DNA of 39,319 nucleotides from Streptosporangium minutum (GTDB lineage Bacteria; Actinomycetota; Actinomycetes; Streptosporangiales; Streptosporangiaceae): positions 1-39,319 of the forward strand of contig NZ_NGFP01000047.1 in NCBI RefSeq assembly GCF_002149035.1, in the 5' to 3' direction. Each line of letters begins with the position of its first letter. The stretch's first letter is position 1. Made by a program: the position numbers and the translations under genes. The notes beneath the pieces were generated by a model. The model made no database searches and was not told the DNA's origin. It worked only from the letters and a program-made list of their open reading frames with translations. Positions 15,855-24,069 of the stretch are shown one piece after another.

Positions 15855-16415
15855 TCAGGCGACCCGGTTCTCGGAGAGGGCGTCGACGGGCAGCTCGAAC
15901 CAGACCGCCTTGCCCGCCGGCGTGCGGGCACTGCCCCAGCAGCAGGCCAGCAGGTCGAGCATGTACAGCCCGCGCCCGTTCTCGTCGTCATCGCGGGCCC
16001 GGCGCATGCGAGGCGCCGCGGGATGGGCGTCCTCGACCTCGCAGCGCAGCAGGCCGTCCTGGCGGCAGAGGGTGAGCCGGATCGTCCCCCTCGCATGGTC
16101 CAGCGCGTTGGTGACCAGCTCGCTGACGAGCAGTTCGGCGACCTCGCTCTGCTCCTCCAGCCCCCACTCCGCCAGCTGGGCGCGGACCAGTCGCCGCGCC
16201 CGGGGCACGGAGCGCGGCTCGGGCGGGAGCGGCCAGGAGACCTCCGGGGCAGGGGGCTCCTCTGGAGGGCGGGCCACACGTTCACCGAGCTGGATAGCGG
16301 TGGTCCTGGGCCGGTGCCGGAAGCGCGCGTAGCGGTTCACGGAAAGGACCTCGGCCGGAGCCAGCAGGCACGACGTACCCGCTCGGCGGTCAGCGGGAGC
16401 GGAGACCGGGTTCAT
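15855..16415 (-). CDS. ATP-binding anti-sigma-type regulator (HATPase_c, RsbW/SpoIIAB-like)
   Basis: This 186-residue protein has a histidine-kinase-like ATPase domain without a kinase partner domain. The N box is ELLVSELVTNALDH (Asn103), and the ATP-lid region shows DENGRGLYMLDLL. Residues 1-60 are a Pro/Arg-rich extension. Members of this group bind or phosphorylate anti-sigma-factor antagonists; actinomycetes carry dozens and most have unknown partners. The ATG overlaps the stop of the DUF5999 gene as ATGA, so the two are translated together. No sigma factor or antagonist lies directly adjacent. Confidence 0.9.
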   Translation of the reverse strand: MNPVSAPADRRAGTSCLLAPAEVLSVNRYARFRHRPRTTAIQLGERVARPPEEPPAPEVSWPLPPEPRSVPRARRLVRAQLAEWGLEEQSEVAELLVSELVTNALDHARGTIRLTLCRQDGLLRCEVEDAHPAAPRMRRARDDDENGRGLYMLDLLACCWGSARTPAGKAVWFELPVDALSENRVA

Positions 16416-16606
16416 GCCACCTGCTCGCAGAGATCGCGGCGGGCGGAGACGCTGCTTCCGTCGGGCAGGAGCTCACCGGTGTCCTCGAAGACCACCACGC
16501 CGTTGCAGAGCAACCCCCATCCCTGCGCGGGGTGGAAGGCCACGAGCGAGGCGGCCTCACGATCCGGAGCGCTTGCGGGAGGGCACAGGGGTTGGTGCTG
16601 ACACAT
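16412..16606 (-). CDS. DUF5999 family small protein
   Basis: This 64-residue protein matches the actinobacterial DUF5999 pattern from end to end: MCQHQPLCPPASAPDREAA, then a core around VAFHPAQGWGLLCNGVVVFEDTGELLPDG. The N-terminal Cys-x2-His...Cys arrangement and the later Cys could bind a metal, but that is speculation. The function of the family is unknown. GAAGG lies 9 nt before the ATG. It is the first gene of a two-gene operon with the RsbW-like ATPase and follows a long leader with a hairpin. Confidence 0.88.
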   Translation of the reverse strand: MCQHQPLCPPASAPDREAASLVAFHPAQGWGLLCNGVVVFEDTGELLPDGSSVSARRDLCEQVA

Positions 16607-16627
16607 GGCTCGTACCTTCGATCCTTT

Positions 16628-16663
16628 GCTGGTCGCGCCGGAGTGCTTGCCGACGTGACCAGC
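16628..16663 (-). promoter_or_regulatory. Leader hairpin before the DUF5999 gene
   Basis: GCTGGTC (16628-16634) and GACCAGC (16657-16663) form a 7-bp stem with a 22-nt loop, 21 nt before the DUF5999 start. A Shine-Dalgarno-like GGAGGAG precedes it. It may shape the leader RNA, but no riboswitch class is recognisable. Confidence 0.3.
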
Positions 16664-16689
16664 ATCTCCTCCGGAAAGACGGCAGCGGA

Positions 16690-16723
16690 ACGGGATAAAT
16701 ACCTATATAGGTACCTATCCCGT
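16690..16723. promoter_or_regulatory. 34-bp near-perfect palindrome, candidate operator
   Basis: The interval reads ACGGGATA at one end and TATCCCGT at the other, around the perfect 14-bp core TACCTATATAGGTA (16700-16713). Over the 34 bp, 30 positions are symmetric. It is one of the most AT-rich spots in the window and lies about 85-115 bp upstream of the DUF5999/ATPase operon, where the promoter should be. The symmetry strongly suggests a dimeric regulator site. Confidence 0.75.
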
Positions 16724-16800
16724 GATACACGAGCACGTAAAGCCTAGGCCGGTAGGACGTAGGCAGGTGTCCCGGATGCCCCTCCGCGGAAGGCGGAGGT

Positions 16801-16994
16801 CGTCCGGCCCGGTGCGGCGGACCACGCCGCCCGGCCTCCCGGCGCGGGAGCCCGGAGACGACGGACAGCCCGGCGCGGCGGACCACTCCGCCGGCCAATC
16901 GGCGCGGGAGCCCGGGGACGACGGACAGCCCGGCGCGGCGGACCACACCGCCGGCCAATCGGCGCGGGAGTCCGGAGACGACGGACGGCCCGGC
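16801..16994. repeat. 60-bp minisatellite at the 3' side of der
   Basis: Units at 16801-16860 (diverged), 16861-16920, 16921-16980 (about 95% identical to the previous one) and a partial unit from 16981 share the phrase gacggacagcccggcgcggc. The period is exactly 60 bp, so all frames stay open through it, but no good gene start is seen. The last partial unit forms the left arm of the der terminator. The whole stretch from 16724 to 17020 holds no other supported feature. Confidence 0.92.
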
Positions 16995-17011
16995 GCGGGC
17001 CGGGCCGTCCG
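16982..17011 (-). terminator. Hairpin terminator of the cmk-der transcript
   Basis: CGGACGGCCCGGC (16982-16994), 4-nt loop, GCCGGGCCGTCCG (16999-17011): a perfect 13-bp stem 9 bp beyond the der stop codon. The lower arm belongs to the 60-bp repeat. Confidence 0.85.
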
Positions 17012-17020
17012 ATCAGGCGG

Positions 17021-18439
17021 TCATTTCTTCTTCTGTGCCCCTCGCTTGTCACGGATCTTCATCGTGACCTCCAGCGGAGAGCCCGCGAAGCCGAACTCCT
17101 CGCGGATCCGGCGCTCGATGAAGCGGCGGTAGGTCTCCTCGAGGAAGCCCGAGGTGAACAGCACGAACTTGGGCGGCTCCGTCGACGCCTGGGTGGCGAA
17201 GAGGATCTTGGGCTGCTTGCCGCCGCGGACCGGGGGCGGGGTGGCCGCGACCAGGTCGGTGAGGAAGGCGTTGAGGCGGGCCGTGGGGACCCGGGTGGAC
17301 CAGGAGTCCAGCGCCTTCTCGATGGCCGGGACGAGCTTCTCCACGTGCCAGCCGGTCTTGGCGGAGATGTTGACGCGCAGCGCCCACGGCACGCGGACGA
17401 GCTGGCGGTCGATCTCCTTCTCCAGGTAGTAGCGGCGGTCCTCGTCGAGGAGGTCCCACTTGTTGAACGCCACGACCATGGCACGGCCCGACTCGATCAC
17501 CAGGGAGATGATCCGCAGATCCTGCTCGGTCAGCACGTCGCTGGCGTCGATGAGCACGACCGCGATCTCCGAGCGCTCCAGGGCGCCCCGGGTGCGCATG
17601 CTCGCGTAGAAGTCGGCGCCCTTCAGCTCCCGGTCGCGCCGGCGGATGCCGGCGGTGTCCACGAAGCGCCAGGTCTTGCCACCGAGCTGGATCAGCTCGT
17701 CGACCGGGTCACGGGTGGTCCCCGCCATCGGGTCGACCAGCACGCGCTCCTCGCCCGCCAGCTTGTTCAGCAGCGATGACTTGCCCACGTTGGGCTTGCC
17801 CACCAGGGCCACCCGGCGCGGGCCGCGCTCGACGCCGAAACGCTGCTGCGGCGTCTCCGGCAGCTTGTCCAGGATCACGTCCAGCAGGTCGCCGCTGGAA
17901 CGGCCGTGCAGGGCCGAGACCGGCTGCGGCTCCCCCAGGCCGAGGGACCAGAGACCGGCGGCCTCCAGCTCCATCTGCTGGTTGTCGACCTTGTTGGCGG
18001 CCAGGATGACCGGCTTGCCGGAGCCGCGCAGCACGTGGCCGACGATCTCGTCGGCGTCGGTCACGCCCACCACGGCGTCCGTCACGAACAGGATCACGTC
18101 GGCCAGCTCGGCCGCGACCTGCGCCTGCTCGGCGATCTTCAGTGCCATGCCGGTCGCGTCGGGATCCCAGCCACCGGTGTCGACCACCGTGAACCGGCGT
18201 CCACGCCAGGTGGCGTCGTAGGTGACCCGGTCACGGGTCACGCCCGGCACGTCCTCCACGACCGCCTCCCGGCGGCCGATGATCCGGTTGACCAGGGTGG
18301 ACTTGCCCACGTTGGGGCGGCCCACCACAGCCACGACCGGCTGCGGGCCGGAGTCGTGGCCCGCTTCCTCAGAGCTGTCTTCGGTACCCAGATCGGCCAG
18401 CTCAGCCTCGATCCAGCCGCTGTCTTCTTCCCCGGTCAC
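17021..18439 (-). CDS. der: Ribosome-assembly GTPase Der (EngA)
   Basis: This 472-residue protein has two consecutive GTPase domains and a KH-like C-terminal domain, the diagnostic layout of Der. Domain 1 shows GRPNVGKS (40-47), DTGGWD and NKVD (149-152); domain 2 shows GKPNVGKS (214-221), DTAGIR and NKWD. Der acts in 50S subunit maturation. The N-terminal 33 residues are acidic and variable. The ATG overlaps the cmk stop by 4 bp (ATGA), so the two genes are coupled, as in Mycobacterium. A hairpin terminator follows. Confidence 0.98.
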   Translation of the reverse strand: MTGEEDSGWIEAELADLGTEDSSEEAGHDSGPQPVVAVVGRPNVGKSTLVNRIIGRREAVVEDVPGVTRDRVTYDATWRGRRFTVVDTGGWDPDATGMALKIAEQAQVAAELADVILFVTDAVVGVTDADEIVGHVLRGSGKPVILAANKVDNQQMELEAAGLWSLGLGEPQPVSALHGRSSGDLLDVILDKLPETPQQRFGVERGPRRVALVGKPNVGKSSLLNKLAGEERVLVDPMAGTTRDPVDELIQLGGKTWRFVDTAGIRRRDRELKGADFYASMRTRGALERSEIAVVLIDASDVLTEQDLRIISLVIESGRAMVVAFNKWDLLDEDRRYYLEKEIDRQLVRVPWALRVNISAKTGWHVEKLVPAIEKALDSWSTRVPTARLNAFLTDLVAATPPPVRGGKQPKILFATQASTEPPKFVLFTSGFLEETYRRFIERRIREEFGFAGSPLEVTMKIRDKRGAQKKK

Positions 18440-19092
18440 GCCTTTTCCTTAATCACACGTAGCACCTCGGCGATGACCTCTTCCAGGTTCAGCGCCGTGG
18501 TGTCCAGTTCGACGGCGTCGGCCGCCATTGCGAGCGGATCTGTCTTCCGCGTCGAGTCCAGGGTGTCACGCCGGGCCATCGCGGCCCTCTGCGCCTCCAC
18601 CGTGGTCCCGGTGAGCTCTGCCGTACGGCGGAGCGCACGGGCGTCCGCGCTCGCGGTCAGGTAGACCTTGACCGGAGCGCCGGGCGTCACCACCGTGCCG
18701 ATGTCGCGGCCCTCGACGACGATGCCGCCCAGGCCGATGATCTCACGCTGCTCGGCCACCAGCCGGCGCCGTACCTCGGGCACGGCGCTGACCGCGGAGA
18801 CGGCGGCGGTGACCTCGGAGGTCCGGATGGCCACGGCGGCGTCGGCGCCGTCCACGGCCACCGACGGGGCGTCCGGATCGGTGCCCATCGAGAGGACCGG
18901 GTCCAGGGCCCTGGCCGCGATCGCCTCCGGATCGGCGAGGTCGACCCCTCGCTCCAGCATCCACCAGGTGATCGCCCGGTACATCGCTCCGGTGTCGAGA
19001 TAACGCAGCCCCAGTGCCCGCGCGACACCGCGCGACGCGCTCGACTTGCCCGACCCCGAAGGACCGTCCATGGCGACGACCAGTCCGGTCAC
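18436..19092 (-). CDS. cmk: Cytidylate kinase
   Basis: This 218-residue enzyme phosphorylates CMP and dCMP with ATP. The P-loop is [10 protein letters not shown] (9-18), followed by [16 protein letters not shown] and GRDIGTVV, with the lid Arg residues in [14 protein letters not shown]. The length is usual for bacterial Cmk. It overlaps der and follows tyrA after a 124-bp gap holding a terminator hairpin, so it probably has its own promoter in that gap, although I cannot point to a convincing one. Confidence 0.97.
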   Translation of the reverse strand: MTGLVVAMDGPSGSGKSSASRGVARALGLRYLDTGAMYRAITWWMLERGVDLADPEAIAARALDPVLSMGTDPDAPSVAVDGADAAVAIRTSEVTAAVSAVSAVPEVRRRLVAEQREIIGLGGIVVEGRDIGTVVTPGAPVKVYLTASADARALRRTAELTGTTVEAQRAAMARRDTLDSTRKTDPLAMAADAVELDTTALNLEEVIAEVLRVIKEKA

Positions 19093-19179
19093 GACGCCTC
19101 TCCCTTACAGCCCGCTTCAGTTGTCCGTACGAGGCTACCGGGAGCGGAGGCGGAAGCACGCATCGATCGCCCCGAGCGC

Positions 19180-19207
19180 TCCGCGGCCCGCCGGAGCGGG
19201 CCGCGGA
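19180..19207 (-). terminator. Hairpin terminator after tyrA
   Basis: TCCGCGGCCCG (19180-19190), 6-nt loop, CGGGCCGCGGA (19197-19207): a perfect 11-bp stem 9 bp beyond the tyrA stop codon. It separates the aromatic amino acid genes from cmk-der. Confidence 0.8.
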
Positions 19208-19216
19208 ACGGACCCG

Positions 19217-20290
19217 TTACGGCAGATGCCAGCCGTGCGCGCGCAGGGCCTCGGAGAGCACCGCCACCGCCTCCGGCTGCACCGACAGGTCGGCGGCGCC
19301 CAGCGGCAGCCCGGGGGCGTGCTCCAGCCGGACGTCCTCGATGTTGACGCCCGCCGCCTCGGCCACCAGGAACAGCTTGGCCAGCTCGCCCGGACGGTCA
19401 CCGATGATGACCTGGACTGTCGCATAGGTGCGCGCCGGACCTCCGTGCTTGCCGGGGATCCGGCCCGTGCCCGCGACGCCTCGGTTCAGCAGCTCGGTGA
19501 CCTGGCCCATGGCCGCCGGATCCGCGGAGGCCCGCAGCGAGGCGGCCGCGGCCGCCAGGTCCGCGGCCACCGCCTCCAGCACGTCGGCCACCGGCAGCGC
19601 GTTGCCCGACAGGATCCCGGTCCACAGGCCCGGGTCGCCGGCCGCGATGCGCGTGACGTCACGGACGCCCTGCCCGGCCAGGCCGAGCGCGGTCGCCGGC
19701 GCGTCGGCGAGCCGGGCCGCCACCGCGGAGGCGGTCACATGCGGGGCGTGCGAGACGATCGCGACGGCCCTGTCGTGCTCGGCGGCGTCGACCCGGACGG
19801 CCTCGCCGCCGCAGAGCTTGATCAGCCCGAGCAGGACCTCCACCGCGTCGGGCGAGGTCTCCTCCGTCGGGCACAGCGCCCACGGGCGGCCCAGGAACAG
19901 GTCGGCCCGGGCCGCGGCGGGCCCCGAGCGCTCCCGGCCCGCCAGCGGGTGCCCGGCGACGTAGGTGGTCAGATCACAGCCGAGGTCCGCGGCCTGCCGG
20001 AGCGGCAGCGCCTTGACGCTGGCCACGTCGGTGTAGAACCGGGCGGCCCCGGCCCGCTGGAGGTCGGCGAGCTGAGCGGCGACCACCTGCGGGGGGACCG
20101 CGATGACCGCGAGGTCCACGGTCCGCCCGGCGGTCCACTCGGTGCCGGCGCCCAGCTCCCGCGCCAGCCGTACGGCTCCCGCGTCGCGGTCGGCCAGGTA
20201 GACGGTGACGCCCTGCTCCCGCAGGGCCAGGGCGACCGAGGTGCCGATCAGGCCGGTGCCGACGACGAGGACGCTCTCGGGACTGCTCAC
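19217..20290 (-). CDS. tyrA: Prephenate dehydrogenase with ACT domain
   Basis: This 357-residue enzyme oxidatively decarboxylates prephenate to 4-hydroxyphenylpyruvate in tyrosine synthesis. The NAD-binding Rossmann motif is VVGTGLIGTS (7-16). The helical prephenate dehydrogenase domain shows AGHPLAGRERSG and SHAPHVTASAVA with active-site His. The C-terminal 75 residues form an ACT domain (VQVIIGDRPGELAKLF), which normally mediates feedback by tyrosine. The GTG at 20290 with AGGGAG 6 nt upstream is preferred over an ATG at 20326 that lacks a ribosome site. It lies 43 bp after aroH, in one unit. Confidence 0.95.
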   Translation of the reverse strand: MSSPESVLVVGTGLIGTSVALALREQGVTVYLADRDAGAVRLARELGAGTEWTAGRTVDLAVIAVPPQVVAAQLADLQRAGAARFYTDVASVKALPLRQAADLGCDLTTYVAGHPLAGRERSGPAAARADLFLGRPWALCPTEETSPDAVEVLLGLIKLCGGEAVRVDAAEHDRAVAIVSHAPHVTASAVAARLADAPATALGLAGQGVRDVTRIAAGDPGLWTGILSGNALPVADVLEAVAADLAAAAASLRASADPAAMGQVTELLNRGVAGTGRIPGKHGGPARTYATVQVIIGDRPGELAKLFLVAEAAGVNIEDVRLEHAPGLPLGAADLSVQPEAVAVLSEALRAHGWHLP

Positions 20291-20333
20291 GCGTGCTCCC
20301 TGGACTTCTCGGACGTGGTGCCGCATGAGGGGA

Positions 20334-20693
20334 TCACTGGGCGATGTCGACGCGCAGGGCCACCGCGCCGCGCAGGTAGACGTGCTGGATGTCCTGGCGG
20401 GGCCGGTCGGTCTCCACGTGGGCCATCAGCCGGACGACATGGGGCAGCGCGCCCGGGACGTCGATCTCGGACGCGCAGATCAGCGGGACGTCGTGGAAGC
20501 CGAGCTTGCGCGCGGCCAGGGCGGGGAACTCCGCGGTCAGGTCGGGCGTGGCCGTGAAGATCACGCTGATCACGTCGTCGGTGGTGAGCCTGTTGCGCCC
20601 CATCACCTCGGTGACAAGCTCGGTCACCCCGGACAGGATGGCCTCCCGGTCGTTGCCGTCGACCTGGATCGCGCCCCGGATCGCCCGCACCAT
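20334..20693 (-). CDS. aroH: Chorismate mutase, AroH (trimeric barrel) type
   Basis: This 119-residue enzyme converts chorismate to prephenate, the substrate of the next gene, tyrA. It matches the Bacillus subtilis AroH fold, not the helical AroQ type: VRAIRGAIQVD at the start, FTATPDLTAEFPA in the middle and HVYLRGAVALRVD at the end. Conserved Arg residues near the N terminus and in HVETDRP fit the active site. GGAGGAG precedes the ATG at 20693; an in-frame ATG at 20726 lies inside the upstream hairpin and is unlikely. Putting both enzymes of the branch together ensures prephenate is channelled to tyrosine. Confidence 0.95.
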   Translation of the reverse strand: MVRAIRGAIQVDGNDREAILSGVTELVTEVMGRNRLTTDDVISVIFTATPDLTAEFPALAARKLGFHDVPLICASEIDVPGALPHVVRLMAHVETDRPRQDIQHVYLRGAVALRVDIAQ

Positions 20694-20713
20694 CGTCGCT
20701 CCTCCATACCGTT

Positions 20714-20747
20714 CACGCCGGACCACCCCGCGGGGTGGTCCGGCGTG
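20714..20747 (-). terminator. Perfect 34-bp palindrome between rluB-like gene and aroH
   Basis: The arm CACGCCGGACCACCCCG (20714-20730) and its exact complement (20731-20747) meet with no spacer. In RNA this is a very stable hairpin, 25 bp after the pseudouridine synthase stop and 20 bp before the aroH start. It reads as a terminator for the scp operon but leaves almost no room for an aroH promoter. Confidence 0.8.
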
Positions 20748-20772
20748 TCCTAAACCTACGTATTACGGAAGG

Positions 20773-22638
20773 TTACAGGCCGACGGCGGCGTAGAGCTCG
20801 CCGACTTCCTTGACGGTCAGCGCGCGCACCGTACCCGGCTTGAGACGGCCGAGCTTCACCGGGCCGAACTCGATGCGGGCCAGGTCGATGACCGGGTGCC
20901 CGACCTCCTCCAGCATGCGGCGGACGATGTGCTTGCGGCCCTCGTGCAGGACGACCTCCACCAGGGCCTGCTGCCCGTGCTCCTGCACCAGGGTGAAGGA
21001 GTCGGCCTTGGCGATGCCGTCCTCCAGCTCGATGCCCTTCTTCAGGCGACGGCCCAGGTCACGCTCGATCCTGCCGGGGACCTTCGCCCAGTACTTCTTC
21101 TGCACGCCGTAGCTCGGGTGGGTGAGCCGGTTGGCCAGCTCGCCGTCGTTGGTGAGCAGGATGAGGCCCTCGGTCTCGGTGTCCAGGCGGCCCACGTGGA
21201 ACAGCCGCTCGGTGCGGTCGGCCACGAAGTCGGCCAGCGAGGGGCGGCCGTCGGGGTCGGACATGGTGCTGACGACGCCGATCGGCTTGTTGATGGCGAG
21301 GTAGACCAGGTCGGGCATCGTCGGCAGACGCTTGCCGTCCACGTGGATGACCTGCTTGGCCGGGTCGACCCGGGCGCCGAAGCGGCGGACCACCTGACCG
21401 TCGACCGTCACCCGGCCGTCGCCGATCATGTCCTCGCAGGCCCGGCGGCTGGCCACGCCCGCCTGGGCGAGGACCTTCTGCAGCCGGACGCCGTCCGGGA
21501 CCTCGGTGGTGTCGCGCTCGTCGACGTAGTCGCGGTCGTAGAAGTCCGAGTCGCGCTTGGGCTGGCGGGCGGTCTTGAACCGGTCGTTGTCGATCGCGCC
21601 GGGCCTGCGCTCGGCCTTCGCGGGGCCGCGGTCGGCGACGGTACGGCGCTCGCCGTACGAGCCGGCCCGCTTGCCGCCGATCGTCTGGACCTCGTCCCCC
21701 CGACCGGCCCTGCCGAACCGGCTGCGGGAACCGGCGCCGGGCGCGTCACCGCGGCCACGGTCCGCACCGAACCTGCCACGCGAGCCGCCACGGTCGTCAC
21801 GGCGGGGACCGTCCGACCGGAAACCACCCTGCGACCCACGGTCATCGCGGCGCGGACCGTCAGACCGGAAACCACCCTGCGACCCACGGTCATCACGGCG
21901 CGGACCGTCGGAACGGAAGCCACCGCGGTCGTCACGGCGCGGGGCGTCCGAGCGGAAGCCGCCCTGCGACCCACGGTCATCGCGGCGCGGGGCGTCGGAG
22001 CGGGGACCGCCCTCGGCGGGCCGGCCGAACCGGCTACGGGAACCGTCGCGCTCGGCACGGAACCCGCCACGGTCGTCACGGCGCGGACCGTCGGAACGGA
22101 AACCGCCCTGCGATCCGCCACGGGATCCACCGCGGTCGTCACGGCGGGGACCGTCGGAGCGGAAGCCACCGCGGTCGTCACGGCGCGGGGCGTCCGAGCG
22201 GAAGCCGGCCTGCGACCCACGGTCGTCACGGCGGGGACCGTCGGAACGGAAACCGCCACGCGAGCCGCCACGGTCGTCACGGCGCGGACCGTCAGAACGG
22301 AAACCACCCTGCGACCCACGGTCATCACGGCGCGGGGCGTCCGAGCGGAAGCCGCCCTGCGCCCCACGGTCATCGCGGCGCGGGGCGTCGGAGCGGGGAC
22401 CGCCCTCGGCGGGCCGGCCGAACCGGCTACGGGAACCGTCGCGCTCGGCACGGAACCCGCCGCGGTCGTCACGGCGCGGGGCGTCGGAACGGAAGCCGCC
22501 CTGCGATCCGCCACGGGATCCACCGGACCGGGAGCCGCCCCGGGAGTTGTCGCCCCCACGGGGACTGCCACCGCGCGGGGCTCCGCCACGGCCTTGACCG
22601 CGTCCATCACCGGACGGGGTACTACGCCTGCTGTTCAC
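20773..22638 (-). CDS. 23S rRNA pseudouridine synthase (RluB/RsuA family) with long RG/RD repeat tail
   Basis: This 621-residue protein has a normal C-terminal enzyme and an exceptional N terminus. The S4 RNA-binding domain begins at about 383 (GVRLQKVLAQAGVASRRACEDMI), and the catalytic Asp486 lies in HVGRLDTETEGL; KPIGVVST and HEGRKHIVRRMLE are also conserved. The family isomerises uridines in the large ribosomal RNA. Residues 1-310 are Gly/Arg/Asp/Ser-rich, with 13 copies of SD(A/G)PRRDDRG, and should be disordered and RNA-binding. Ordinary RluB proteins are about 250-300 residues. The GTG start overlaps the scpB stop by 1 bp with GAGGAG upstream. The exact target uridine is inferred, not seen. 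Confidence 0.93.
   Translation of the reverse strand: MNSRRSTPSGDGRGQGRGGAPRGGSPRGGDNSRGGSRSGGSRGGSQGGFRSDAPRRDDRGGFRAERDGSRSRFGRPAEGGPRSDAPRRDDRGAQGGFRSDAPRRDDRGSQGGFRSDGPRRDDRGGSRGGFRSDGPRRDDRGSQAGFRSDAPRRDDRGGFRSDGPRRDDRGGSRGGSQGGFRSDGPRRDDRGGFRAERDGSRSRFGRPAEGGPRSDAPRRDDRGSQGGFRSDAPRRDDRGGFRSDGPRRDDRGSQGGFRSDGPRRDDRGSQGGFRSDGPRRDDRGGSRGRFGADRGRGDAPGAGSRSRFGRAGRGDEVQTIGGKRAGSYGERRTVADRGPAKAERRPGAIDNDRFKTARQPKRDSDFYDRDYVDERDTTEVPDGVRLQKVLAQAGVASRRACEDMIGDGRVTVDGQVVRRFGARVDPAKQVIHVDGKRLPTMPDLVYLAINKPIGVVSTMSDPDGRPSLADFVADRTERLFHVGRLDTETEGLILLTNDGELANRLTHPSYGVQKKYWAKVPGRIERDLGRRLKKGIELEDGIAKADSFTLVQEHGQQALVEVVLHEGRKHIVRRMLEEVGHPVIDLARIEFGPVKLGRLKPGTVRALTVKEVGELYAAVGL
21787..22488 (-). repeat. 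Coding repeat array, 13 copies of an SDxPRRDDRG unit
   Basis: Codons 51-284 of the pseudouridine synthase repeat a unit of 13-17 residues, mostly SQGGFRSDGPRRDDRG. A longer block beginning FRAERDGSRSRFGRPAEGG is present twice, 131 codons (393 bp) apart, showing a segmental duplication on top of unit-by-unit growth. Copies are nearly identical in DNA, which indicates recent expansion or homogenisation. Confidence 0.93.
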
Positions 22639-23195
22639 TACTTGTGCTCCTCTAGGGTTTCCACGTCATCGGGCAGGAACGGTGCCAGCTCGGGGAGCTC
22701 GTCGAGATCCCGCAGGCCCATCCGCTCGAGAAAATACGAACTTGTCCGGTAGAGCAAGGCCTGGCTCTCCGGTTCGGTGCCGGCCTCCTCGACCAGCCCC
22801 CGCGTCACCAGCGTGCGCATGACACCGTCGCTGTTGACGCCTCGGATGGCCGCCACCCGGGCCCGGCTGACCGGCTGCCGGTAGGCGACCACGGCCAGGG
22901 TCTCCAGCGCGGCCTGGGTGAGCCGCGTCTGCTGGCCGTCGCGGACGAACCGCTCCACGAGGGCCGCGCACTCGGCCCGCGTGTAGAACCGCCAGCCGCC
23001 CGCGACCTCTCTAAGGTCGAAACCCCGGCCGGCCTCCGTGTATTCCGCCGACAGCTTACGGAGTGCGGCGGCGATCTCGTCGGTGGGCCGTTCCAGGATC
23101 TGGGCGAGGGTCATCTCGGCGACCGGCTCGTCGACGACGAGAAGGATGGCCTCCAACCCGGCGTACAGGTCCGGTTCGGGCACCACGTCAGTCAT
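22638..23195 (-). CDS. scpB: Segregation and condensation protein B
   Basis: This 185-residue protein has the two winged-helix domains of ScpB (LEAILLVVDEPV, LTQAALETLAVVAYRQPVSRARVAAIRGVNSDGVMRTLVTRGLV, then YRTSSYFLERMGL). With ScpA and SMC it forms the condensin-like complex that organises the chromosome. It overlaps scpA by 8 bp and the pseudouridine synthase gene by 1 bp. The order scpA-scpB-rluB is widely conserved in actinobacteria. No smc gene is in this window. Confidence 0.97.
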   Translation of the reverse strand: MTDVVPEPDLYAGLEAILLVVDEPVAEMTLAQILERPTDEIAAALRKLSAEYTEAGRGFDLREVAGGWRFYTRAECAALVERFVRDGQQTRLTQAALETLAVVAYRQPVSRARVAAIRGVNSDGVMRTLVTRGLVEEAGTEPESQALLYRTSSYFLERMGLRDLDELPELAPFLPDDVETLEEHK

Positions 23196-24039
23196 GGGCG
23201 GGCTCTTTCTTGCTGCTCTCGTCGTAGTCGTCCGCCACGGCGACGTCTCCGTCGTCGCTGCCGGTCCAGGTCACGTGCAGTTCCCCGAGGGGCTCCACCT
23301 GGTCGAAGGAGACGGCCGCCTCCCGGTAGAGCTCCAGGACGGCCAGGAAACGCGCGACGACCTCGAAGGTGCCGGCGCAGTCGGAGGTGAGGGCCCGGAA
23401 GGTCGCCCGGCGCACCCGCCGCAGCCGCTCGACAAGGATAACCGCCTGATCCCGCACATTGGCGAGTGGTTGGTAGATGTGGGCGACGGAGACCGACGGA
23501 GGCAACTTGGGCGCGAAGGCCCGCTGGGCGAGCTGGGCGAGGCGGTCGGGGCCGATACCGAGGATCAGCTCCGGCAGCAGGTTGGCGAACTGGGCCTCCA
23601 TCGGCACGGTCCGGGGGAAGCGCAGGGCCTCCTCGGCCATCCGGCCGGAGAAGACCTTCACGACCTCCTTGTAGGCCCGGTACTGCAGGAGGCGGGCGAA
23701 CAGCAGGTCGCGCGCCTCCAGGAGGGCGAGGTCCTCCTCGTCGTCGACCTCGCCCGAGGGCAGCAGCCTGGCCGCCTTGAGGTCGAGCAGGGTCGCCGCG
23801 ACGAGCAGGAAGTGGCTCGTCTGCTCCAGGTCCCACTCCGGGCCGCGGGCCCGGATGTAGGAGATGAACTCGTCGGTGACCTGGCTGAGCGAGACCTCGG
23901 TGATGTCGAGCTTGTGCTTGGAGATCAGACCGAGCAGCAGGTCGAAGGGGCCCTCGAAGACCTCCAGGTGCACCCTGAAGGTGTCGTCGGGCGCCTGCAC
24001 CCCTAGGGTGCCGTCGGCCGTCTTCGGCTGCTCGGTCAT
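23188..24039 (-). CDS. scpA: Segregation and condensation protein A
   Basis: This 283-residue kleisin subunit shows the N-terminal SMC-neck-binding region FRVHLEVFEGPFDLLLGLI and KHKLDITEVSLSQVTDEF, the central ScpB-binding part (LEQTSHFLLVAATLLDLKAARLLP) and a C-terminal winged helix (TFRALTSDCAGTFEVVARFLAVLELYREAAV). The ATG at 24039 is preferred to the in-frame GTG at 24057 because family homology starts shortly after it, although neither has a strong ribosome site. The gap to parA is only 30 bp, so the genes are one operon. Confidence 0.97.
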   Translation of the reverse strand: MTEQPKTADGTLGVQAPDDTFRVHLEVFEGPFDLLLGLISKHKLDITEVSLSQVTDEFISYIRARGPEWDLEQTSHFLLVAATLLDLKAARLLPSGEVDDEEDLALLEARDLLFARLLQYRAYKEVVKVFSGRMAEEALRFPRTVPMEAQFANLLPELILGIGPDRLAQLAQRAFAPKLPPSVSVAHIYQPLANVRDQAVILVERLRRVRRATFRALTSDCAGTFEVVARFLAVLELYREAAVSFDQVEPLGELHVTWTGSDDGDVAVADDYDESSKKEPAHD

Positions 24040-24069
24040 CCCACCATTGTCCCGCACCCGGGACCGCGG

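Noticed and set aside
16390-16665. A 91-codon minus-strand frame starting after GGAGGAG
   Set aside because: It overlaps the recognisable DUF5999 gene in another frame; its ATG is directly attached to the purine tract and the product lacks family features.
16801-17000. CRISPR-like array
   Set aside because: The units are contiguous with no unique spacers and no cas genes are present. The same holds for the arrays at 2-59, 32030-32156 and 33717-33950.
16722-17132. A repetitive plus-strand frame through the 60-bp array (20-residue repeats)
   Set aside because: A 60-bp period keeps every frame open automatically; there is no ribosome site and the frame runs into der antisense.
20389-22752. A 787-codon plus-strand frame opposite the pseudouridine synthase gene
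   Set aside because: It is a Thr/Val/Ala repeat shadow of the in-frame repeats on the other strand.
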